Shown here: piece after piece, positions 1 through 5,073 of the stretch
Numbering within the stretch: position 1 is the stretch's first letter
Layout of the letters: each line of letters begins with the position of its first letter
Origin: JAGUXG01 sp043798435
Lineage (GTDB): Bacteria; UBA9089; UBA9088; JAGUXG01
Reading direction: 5' to 3'
NCBI GenBank assembly: GCA_043798435.1
Contig: JAZDOR010000071.1
Span: 1 to 7,407 of the forward strand
Length of the DNA stretch: 7,407 bases
The notes under the pieces: model-generated
The model's input: the letters and a program-made list of their open reading frames with translations, nothing else
Told to the model about the DNA's origin: nothing
The model's database searches: none
Program-made: the position numbers and the translations under genes

Positions 1-88
1 ACAATTTCAATATTGAAACCAGAAAATACTGAAAAATGATTATACTGCCTATCTGCGGTTTTTATTTTACTGCAAAACGGATTTTTTC

Positions 89-117
89 TTGCAATTGTTC
101 AATAAATAGTCTATAAA
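89..117 (+). promoter_or_regulatory. candidate uvrA promoter, possibly giving a leaderless mRNA
   Basis: A TTGCAA hexamer (89-94) and a TATAAA hexamer (112-117) are separated by 17 bp, the ideal sigma-70 spacing. They match the consensus at 4/6 and 5/6 positions. The -10 box ends only 7 bp before the uvrA ATG, and no Shine-Dalgarno-like purine run precedes that ATG. Transcription would therefore start at or next to the start codon. The region is AT-rich, so a chance match is quite possible. No SOS (LexA) box was recognised, but one in an unfamiliar phylum could be missed. Confidence 0.3.
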
Positions 118-124
118 TAGTTAA

Positions 125-2977
125 ATGAAGAGCATTATCATCAAAGGGGCAAGGGAGCATAACCTCAAGAATATCAACCTTGAGATTCCCCATAATAAGC
201 TCACCGTCATTACCGGGGTCTCTGGCTCTGGAAAGTCTTCTCTGGCTTTTGACACCATTTATGCTGAAGGACAAAGACGATATGTTGAATCACTTTCAGC
301 CTATGCCCGGCAGTTCCTTGGTCAGATGGAGAAGCCTGACATAGACCACATAGAGGGGCTCTCCCCAGCCATATCCATTGAGCAAAAGTCAGTAAGCAAG
401 AACCCAAGGTCTACTGTCGGCACCATAACAGAAATATCCGATTATTTAAGGCTCCTCTTTGCCCGGATAGGAGAACAACACTGTTATAGGTGTGGTAAGA
501 GAATAACTAAGCAGTCAACCGCAGAGGTGATTGACCAGTTGATGGAAAAAATAGAAGGCACAAAGATTACTATCCTTTCACCCTTAGTCTCAGGAAAAAA
601 AGGGGAGCACCACCAACTAATAGAGTTTGCCAAGAAAGAAGGGTTTGTCAGGCTAAGGATAGATGGAAAGATTCATGACCTCTCTGAAAAGATAGCCCTT
701 GATAAGAATAAACTGCACTCTTTGGAGGTTGTGGTTGATAGGATAGTGATGAAGGATGGAGTCCGACCAAGGCTCTCTGACTCTGTTGAGACAGCTATGG
801 CACTTTCAAAGGGAAGGTTGATTGCTGTTTGTGATAAAGAAGAGTCTCTTTTCTCCTCAGAATCCTGTTGCCCTGATTGCGGCATCTCATACAATGAGCT
901 TTTGCCAAGGGACTTCTCCTTCAACTCCCCTTATGGTGCTTGTCCATCTTGTGATGGCCTGGGCTCAAAGCTTGAGCTTGATCCAGACCTTATTATGCCT
1001 AACAAAGATTTGAGTATCTGGCAGGGTGCTATAAAACCCATTGGTCAGCCCTTTGGAAGAAGGGGACAAGAGCTTGAGGCATTGGCTGCTCATTATGGAT
1101 TCAAGCTATCTACGACCTTTTCTAAGTTAAAGCCTGAAATCCAGAGGCTGATTCTGCACGGCTCAGAAGAGAAGCTGAGGTTTGACTATAAGGGATTTAA
1201 CTCTCATTACTCCTATTCTGCCTACTATGAGGGTGTAATTCCAAACCTCCAGAGGAGATACAGGCAGACAAAGTCAGAGTATATCAGGGGCGAGGTAGAG
1301 AGGTATATGTCAAATATTCCCTGCTCTGTCTGCTCTGGAAAGAGGCTAAAGCAGGAGAGCCTGTTTGTCCTTATCAACGGAAGCTCAATTGCTGATATTT
1401 CTGCACTTTCAGTTGATGCAGGGATTAAGTTCTTTGAAAACCTTAAATTAACTGCCACGGCAGAAATAATCGCCAGCCAGATTATCAAAGAGATAAAGGC
1501 AAGGCTCTCCTTTTTGGGAAATGTTGGGGTAGCATATCTTACCTTAGACAGGACAGCCGTAACCCTCTCAGGTGGAGAAGGTCAAAGAATCAGGCTGGCT
1601 ACCCAGATAGGCTCAGGGTTGGTTGGTGTCCTCTATGTCCTTGATGAGCCATCCATAGGCTTGCATCAGAGGGATAATCATAAACTCATTTCAACACTAA
1701 AAGGGCTTCAGGAATTAGGGAATACAGTAATTGTCGTAGAGCACGATGAACAGATGATGAGAGAGGCTGACTGGGTGATAGACTTAGGACCTGGTGCAGG
1801 TAAAGATGGGGGGTATCTTGTGGCAGAAGGCACACCTTCTGAGATTGAGAAGAATGAAGCCTCCCTTACAGGCAAGTATCTTTCCAAAGCATTAGAGATT
1901 GCTATTCCGCAAGAGAGAAAACACTCTAAAGCGTTCTTACGGATAAAGGGTGCCAGCCATAATAATCTCAAGGGGATAGATGTCAAGATTCCCATGGGCA
2001 CATTTACCTGCGTAACAGGTGTCTCAGGCTCTGGAAAAAGCAGCTTAATCTCTGAGACACTGCACCCTGCGTTGGCAGGAATCCTGCACCATGCCTCTAT
2101 AAAACCTGGTCATTACAAGGCTATTGAAGGCATTGAATACATAGATAAGGTGATAAATATTACTCAAGCACCCATAGGCAGGACTCCCAGGTCTAACCCA
2201 GCCACATATACAGGCTTGTTCACACCGATAAGGGAGCTATTTTCTGAGCTACCAGAGTCAAGGGTCAGGGGCTATAGACCAGGCAGGTTCAGCTTTAATG
2301 TGAGAGGTGGTAGGTGTGAAGCCTGCGAAGGTGATGGAGAGAAGAAGATAGAGATGTTCTTTCTGCCAGATGTCTATATCCCCTGTGAGGTCTGTAAAGG
2401 CAGAAGGTATAACTATGAGACACTGCAGGTGAAATACAAGGGAAAGAACATAGCTGATATCTTAGATATGACTGCTTCTGAGGCACTCCCTTTCTTTGCA
2501 CGGCTGCCAATAATAAAGAATAAACTTCAGGTTCTCTGTGATGTAGGCTTAGGTTATATCAGGCTTGGTCAGCCAGCACCAACCCTGTCAGGTGGAGAGG
2601 CACAGAGGATTAAGCTCTCTGGCGAGTTATCAAAGAAGCAAACAGGTGCTACACTATACCTTTTAGATGAGCCAACCACAGGCTTGCACTTTGCCGATAT
2701 ACAAAAGCTATTGGATGTCCTCTTCAGGCTAAGGGATATGGGGAATACCATATTAGTCATAGAGCATAACCTTGATGTCATCAAGACAGCGGATTATATC
2801 ATAGACTTAGGCCCTGAAGGTGGAGATGATGGGGGCAGAATAGTGGCAGAAGGAACACCAGAGGATCTGGCAAGGATGGGCTCATATACCGGCGAGTTTT
2901 TGAGGAAGGTGTTAAGTAAATGTAAAATGCAAAATGTAAAATGCAAAATTGAGGATGGGATTTATAAAACTGTTTGA
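125..2977 (+). CDS. uvrA: UvrABC system protein A (excinuclease ATPase subunit)
   Basis: UvrA is the dimeric DNA-damage sensor of nucleotide excision repair. It scans DNA with UvrB, hands the lesion to UvrB and leaves before UvrC cuts. The 950-residue product has the complete duplicated ABC layout: first Walker A GVSGSGKS at 31-38, zinc module with Cys249/252 and Cys273/276, first signature LSGGEGQR near 481-488, and Walker B followed by LDEPSIGLH. The second half has Walker A GVSGSGKS at 632-639, zinc module Cys731/734 and Cys754/757, signature LSGGEAQR near 821-828, and Walker B followed by LDEPTTGLH. Length fits the family (about 940). The first signature has Gly where Ala is usual (SGGEGQ). 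The ATG at 125 fits the normal N-terminus (MKSIIIKGAREHNLKNI), but it has no ribosome binding site. The last ~18 residues, from Cys933, come from a DNA repeat and are not part of the conserved protein. Identification is secure. Confidence 0.98.
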   Translation: MKSIIIKGAREHNLKNINLEIPHNKLTVITGVSGSGKSSLAFDTIYAEGQRRYVESLSAYARQFLGQMEKPDIDHIEGLSPAISIEQKSVSKNPRSTVGTITEISDYLRLLFARIGEQHCYRCGKRITKQSTAEVIDQLMEKIEGTKITILSPLVSGKKGEHHQLIEFAKKEGFVRLRIDGKIHDLSEKIALDKNKLHSLEVVVDRIVMKDGVRPRLSDSVETAMALSKGRLIAVCDKEESLFSSESCCPDCGISYNELLPRDFSFNSPYGACPSCDGLGSKLELDPDLIMPNKDLSIWQGAIKPIGQPFGRRGQELEALAAHYGFKLSTTFSKLKPEIQRLILHGSEEKLRFDYKGFNSHYSYSAYYEGVIPNLQRRYRQTKSEYIRGEVERYMSNIPCSVCSGKRLKQESLFVLINGSSIADISALSVDAGIKFFENLKLTATAEIIASQIIKEIKARLSFLGNVGVAYLTLDRTAVTLSGGEGQRIRLATQIGSGLVGVLYVLDEPSIGLHQRDNHKLISTLKGLQELGNTVIVVEHDEQMMREADWVIDLGPGAGKDGGYLVAEGTPSEIEKNEASLTGKYLSKALEIAIPQERKHSKAFLRIKGASHNNLKGIDVKIPMGTFTCVTGVSGSGKSSLISETLHPALAGILHHASIKPGHYKAIEGIEYIDKVINITQAPIGRTPRSNPATYTGLFTPIRELFSELPESRVRGYRPGRFSFNVRGGRCEACEGDGEKKIEMFFLPDVYIPCEVCKGRRYNYETLQVKYKGKNIADILDMTASEALPFFARLPIIKNKLQVLCDVGLGYIRLGQPAPTLSGGEAQRIKLSGELSKKQTGATLYLLDEPTTGLHFADIQKLLDVLFRLRDMGNTILVIEHNLDVIKTADYIIDLGPEGGDDGGRIVAEGTPEDLARMGSYTGEFLRKVLSKCKMQNVKCKIEDGIYKTV
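2921..2948 (+). repeat. 14-bp tandem repeat (x2) forming the UvrA C-terminal tail
   Basis: The unit TGTAAAATGCAAAA occurs twice head to tail (2921-2934 and 2935-2948) and is translated as part of the tail KCKMQNVKCKIED. It lies after the last recognisable UvrA residues (SYTGEFLRKVL). The native stop codon was apparently bypassed, and translation now ends at 2975-2977. From memory, similar TGTAAAATGCAAAA strings recur as dispersed low-complexity repeats in some uncultured bacterial genomes. That is not tested here. Confidence 0.85.
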
Positions 2978-3012
2978 AGAGGGTTTTAATTCATCCCCGA
3001 TAAAGCTATGGA

Positions 3013-3054
3013 GTAAGAGCACTATTAGACAAAAGCTCTACCGTCATCTCTTAC
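3013..3054. terminator. weak inverted repeat between convergent genes, possible bidirectional terminator
   Basis: GTAAGAG (3013-3019) and CTCTTAC (3048-3054) are perfect 7-bp complements with a 28-nt loop. An alternative inner pairing is AGAGC (3016-3020) with GCTCT (3035-3039). It occupies the 76-bp gap between the uvrA stop and the stop of the oppositely oriented small gene, where a shared terminator is expected. There is no T-tract on either side and the stem is AT-rich, so the call is weak. Confidence 0.2.
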
Positions 3055-3248
3055 TAAATTCTGCTTTCAAGGTTTGACACCAATTGTCCTTTTTTCTTCT
3101 TTATAACTGCAAACGAGACTACTTGGTGTTTGCCTATAGCTTGTTTTTGTCGAGCATCTTCAATAATAGACTTGATGTCAAAATTGAACTTTGCTGCATG
3201 TTCTTCACGAGCCTTACGCACTTCTTTGACTATAGGATCTTTCCACAT
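3054..3248 (-). CDS. small antitoxin-like protein paired with a PIN-domain toxin gene
   Basis: This encodes 64 residues beginning MWKDPIVKEVRKAREEHAAK, then FNFDIKSIIEDARQKQ. From memory, proteins starting MW(K/D)DPIVEEVRxxREEHAAKFNYD lie directly beside VapC-like PIN toxins of the YLETTIPSYL type and are probably the cognate antitoxin; I know of no defined structure. The N-terminal ~40 residues are charged and predicted helical. The C-terminal ~20 residues (VVSFAVIKKKKGQLVSNLESRI) look less conserved and include a lysine run encoded by an A-rich stretch. The start is 4 bp after the restored toxin stop. GGGAGAG inside the toxin's last codons serves as ribosome binding site, so the pair is probably cotranscribed and translationally coupled, toxin first. 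DNA binding or neutralisation is inferred from context only. Confidence 0.7.
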   Translation of the reverse strand: MWKDPIVKEVRKAREEHAAKFNFDIKSIIEDARQKQAIGKHQVVSFAVIKKKKGQLVSNLESRI

Positions 3249-3252
3249 TAGT

Positions 3253-3727
3253 TTACTCTCCCATCAATTCTTCGGGTGTGCAGATGACAGGACAGACAAA
3301 TCCATGTTCTGCACAAACTTTCCTTACCGTTTCTGTGATTTCCGCATTAGCAATATGGGTGCAGTTCCAGGTCATTAGGAACTGCATACGATGCACTGTG
3401 GCAACGGCAATATGTGCTGCATCTTGTAGCTGCTTTTATGGGGATGATGCCTGATTCCAGAATGACAGATACCAAATTTGTTACATTTTCGTTGATATCG
3501 AGCAGTTCAAACTCATCAAGCACATTTAATCGCTTTTTGGCTGCTTCTGTATTACCAGCATTAGCTTCATTAAGTACAAATTGAGAGATGTAGATATCAA
3601 AGTTCGCCTTTCGTTTCTGCCACCAATCCCAAGTAATCTGTTGATGTCCAGCGACTATTAGGTCCCTACTTGGCAGTGCGGTAAGATAGCTTGGAATAGT
3701 AGTTTCCATGTATAATTTTGGTCTCAT
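3253..3727 (-). pseudogene. VapC-like PIN-domain ribonuclease toxin, broken by a single-base frameshift
   Basis: PIN-domain toxins of type II toxin-antitoxin modules are metal-dependent RNases held in check by a partner antitoxin. The ATG at 3727 has a good ribosome binding site (AGGGTGA, 7 bp spacing) and begins MRPKLYMETTIPSYL, characteristic of one VapC-like subfamily. Conserved acidic positions appear at Glu8 and Glu54. After Thr101 the frame is lost and the product ends after 126 residues with an unrelated tail. Skipping one base at about 3424 restores the expected C-terminus: DAAHIAVATVHRMQFLMTW, then NCTHIAN, ending CTPEELMGE at a TAA (3253-3255). The restored protein has 157 residues. 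The truncated product lacks the essential Asp102 and the WNCTHIAN region, so it should be inactive unless the ribosome shifts frame or the base is a sequencing error. Confidence 0.85.
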
Positions 3728-3747
3728 GTATATATCACCCTGCTCTT

Positions 3748-3807
3748 CCCTAACGATAGAGCTAAGCTGTAGCGTGAAACACCGTCAGTTTCAGTGATTG
3801 GTTAGGC
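3748..3807. repeat. attC-like imperfect inverted-repeat segment upstream of the toxin gene
   Basis: The 60-bp segment is bounded by CCCTAAC (3748-3754) and GTTAGGC (3801-3807), complementary in 6 of 7 bases. It contains an internal hairpin of TGAAAC (3775-3780) and GTTTCA (3788-3793) with a 7-nt loop. Boundaries of the form RYYYAAC...GTTRRRY and a length near 60 bp are the layout of integron attC sites, and toxin-antitoxin pairs are common integron cassettes. Against this, one end base breaks the consensus in either orientation and the hairpin is off-centre. No integrase or second attC site is seen. Confidence 0.3.
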
Positions 3808-3816
3808 TTTTAATAG

Positions 3817-3832
3817 GTATCTGTCCCCTATT
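3817..3832 (-). repeat. GGGGACAG-type dispersed repeat, copy 1
   Basis: Read on the minus strand this is AATAGGGGACAGATAC. It matches positions 6611-6626 on the plus strand at 15 of 16 bases, one copy on each strand about 2.8 kb apart. From memory, GGGGACAG-containing repeats occur as REP-like elements mobilised by REP-associated tyrosine transposases. It could instead be an insertion sequence end. Confidence 0.5.
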
Positions 3833-3837
3833 TCCTT

Positions 3838-4122
3838 TAAAAGGGATTGTGTAAACTGTTTACTTTCTCTTTTGTGTAAACTGTTTACTTTCTCTTTTTA
3901 AGGGATTGTGTAAACTGTTTACTTTCTCTTTCTTTCTCTTTCTTTGCAAAGGAAGTATTTTATCTGTAACTGCTTGATATTAAAGGGATTGTGTAAACTG
4001 TTTACTTTCTCTTTTATTTACTTTCTCTTTTACTTTCTCTTTTAAAGGGATTGTGTAAACTGTTTACTTTCTCTTAAATTACTTGATATTAAAGGGATTG
4101 TGTAAACTGTTTACTTTCTCTT
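3838..4122. repeat. cluster of six palindrome-centred repeats in a gene-free region
   Basis: The core GTGTAAACTGTTTAC, followed by TTTCTCTT, occurs six times, starting at 3849, 3874, 3908, 3991, 4053 and 4100. Five copies are preceded by AAGGGATT; the copy at 3874 lacks this lead. GTAAAC-T-GTTTAC is a perfect 6-bp palindrome around one base. Spacings of 25, 34, 83, 62 and 47 bp are irregular. Gaps hold partial TTTACTTTCTCTTT repeats, and two copies share a longer lead (CTTGATATTAAAGGGATTG at 3973 and 4082). Nothing in 3728-4194 looks protein coding. This is not a CRISPR. It could be stacked ends of a small mobile element, an array of protein binding sites, or slippage-expanded junk. Confidence 0.85.
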
Positions 4123-4159
4123 AATCATATTTTCAAATTATGCTTAATGGAGATTAGAC

Positions 4160-4188
4160 TTGTCAAAAACTCTTTTTGCTGATAGACT
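4160..4188 (+). promoter_or_regulatory. candidate promoter for the methyltransferase gene, possibly leaderless
   Basis: TTGTCA (4160-4165, 5/6 to consensus) and TAGACT (4183-4188, 4/6) are separated by 17 bp. The -10 box ends 6 bp before the GTG start at 4195, and there is no Shine-Dalgarno sequence in front of that GTG. Spacing and geometry resemble the candidate uvrA promoter at 89-117. It lies about 40 bp downstream of the repeat cluster. Confidence 0.3.
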
Positions 4189-4194
4189 TCTTCT

Positions 4195-4859
4195 GTGGCA
4201 GACAAAGATTTTGTGGAAGGTTTATTTTCTGATATATCCCCTTGTTATGACAGGATGAATGAGCTTATAAGCCTTGGCCAACATAAAAAGTGGCGGAGGC
4301 TTGCTATCAAAAATGCGGGTTTTCCTAAAGGAGGAAGGGTATTAGATGTAGGGTGTGGAACAGGTGATTTCTGCATTGAATTAGAAAGGGCGGGTCTTAA
4401 GGCTTTTGGCATTGACTTTGAGAAGAAGATGCTCAAGATAGCTAAATTCAAAATCAATTATCAATGGCAGATGCCCATCACCTTCCTTTTGCCTCTAACT
4501 CTTTTGATGGAATAACCATAGGCTTTTCCTTGAGGCATCTCCAAATTCCTATATTTTTTGATGAGGCAAGGAGGGTATTAAAGCCTAAGGGAAAGATAGT
4601 CATCTTAGAGGTATCCTCCCCTGAATCTTTGCTTTTACATTGGCTTCATAATCTCTATCTTCAAAGGGTTATTCCCGCCATAGCCTGTATCTTCTGTGGC
4701 AAAACCCGAGAATATGCCTATCTCCATCAATCTTATGAGCTATATATGCCCAGCACAGAGGAGTTAAAAACTCTCTTTCTGGAGAAAGGGTTTTCTGAAA
4801 TGATAGCTATTCCTGTTTTCTTTGGTGCCTGCTCTATATTTATTGCAACCAAAGGCTAA
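4195..4859 (+). pseudogene. ubiE/menG: UbiE/MenG-family quinone C-methyltransferase, frameshifted
   Basis: The enzyme methylates the demethylated quinone ring using S-adenosylmethionine, near the end of ubiquinone or menaquinone synthesis. The first part (GTG at 4195) shows the family N-terminus (FSDISPCYDRMNELISLG, KKWRR) and SAM-binding motif I VLDVGCGTGDF (about 49-59), then GIDFEKKML. The second part, in another frame, continues ADAHHLPFASNSFDG, then ITIGFSLRHL, and runs to the family's end (PVFFGACSIFIATKG) with stop at 4857-4859. The switch must fall between 4446 and 4463, where one base is missing. Compared from memory with E. coli UbiE, about 8 residues between the acidic loop and ADA-LPF are also absent, so the damage may be a small deletion. 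A joined product would be about 221 residues, slightly short. In-frame stops at 4180-4185 exclude an upstream start. The next gene is a UbiD-type decarboxylase, supporting a quinone role. Confidence 0.85.
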
Positions 4860-4907
4860 TTTCTATAAAATATGTAACACTTTACTCATCTGAAGAAGAA
4901 GAGATTA

Positions 4908-4983
4908 ACCGCAGAGCTCGCAGAGAGCACAGAGAAATAAAAACTTAAAAATTTTGTAAATTCTCTGCGTCCTCAGCGAGTCC
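4908..4983. repeat. imperfect inverted repeat of CGCAGAG type, copy 1
   Basis: The arms at 4914-4936 and 4961-4983 are complementary at 17 of 23 positions around a 24-nt AT-rich loop, so RNA or single-stranded DNA could fold into a long imperfect hairpin. The left side carries ACCGCAGAG and ACAGAGAAA blocks that recur after ubiD (6573-6603). From memory, this CGCAGAG/CTCTGCG repeat is widespread between genes of many environmental bacteria and has no established function. It lies 49 bp past the methyltransferase stop and might help terminate or stabilise that transcript. The rest of 4860-5073 shows no gene. Confidence 0.7.
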
Positions 4984-5061
4984 TAAAGGTGAACAATTGT
5001 CTTCTACTTCACTCTCGGTAAATAGTTACTTTTCTTTAAGCCAGTTTTCATTGGGTATAGT

Positions 5062-5073
5062 GGGGATTGTGTA
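5062..5073 (+). promoter_or_regulatory. ubiD ribosome binding site identical to part of the upstream repeat
   Basis: GGGGAT (5062-5067) sits 8 nt from the ATG and is the only plausible Shine-Dalgarno sequence for ubiD. From 5063 the sequence GGGATTGTGTAA matches, base for base, the start of the repeat clustered at 3838-4122; the last A is the first base of the start codon. A chance 12-base match within a window this size is unlikely, so the translation start may derive from a repeat copy. Confidence 0.55.

Noticed and set aside
673..2784. Minus-strand open frames opposite uvrA (for example 1225-1488 and 1708-2001)
   Set aside because: They lie wholly within a well-conserved plus-strand gene and their translations show no recognisable family or start context.
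3130..3378. Plus-strand 82-residue open frame
   Set aside because: It overlaps the antitoxin-like gene and the 3' end of the toxin gene on the other strand, both of which have clear protein signatures.
3838..4122. CRISPR array
   Set aside because: Repeats are spaced 25-83 bp apart with gaps made of partial repeat copies rather than unique spacers of constant length, and no cas gene is nearby.
4464..4859. Independent gene starting at the ATG at 4464
   Set aside because: Its sequence is the C-terminal half of the methyltransferase, lacks SAM motif I and has no ribosome binding site, so it is the second half of a broken gene.
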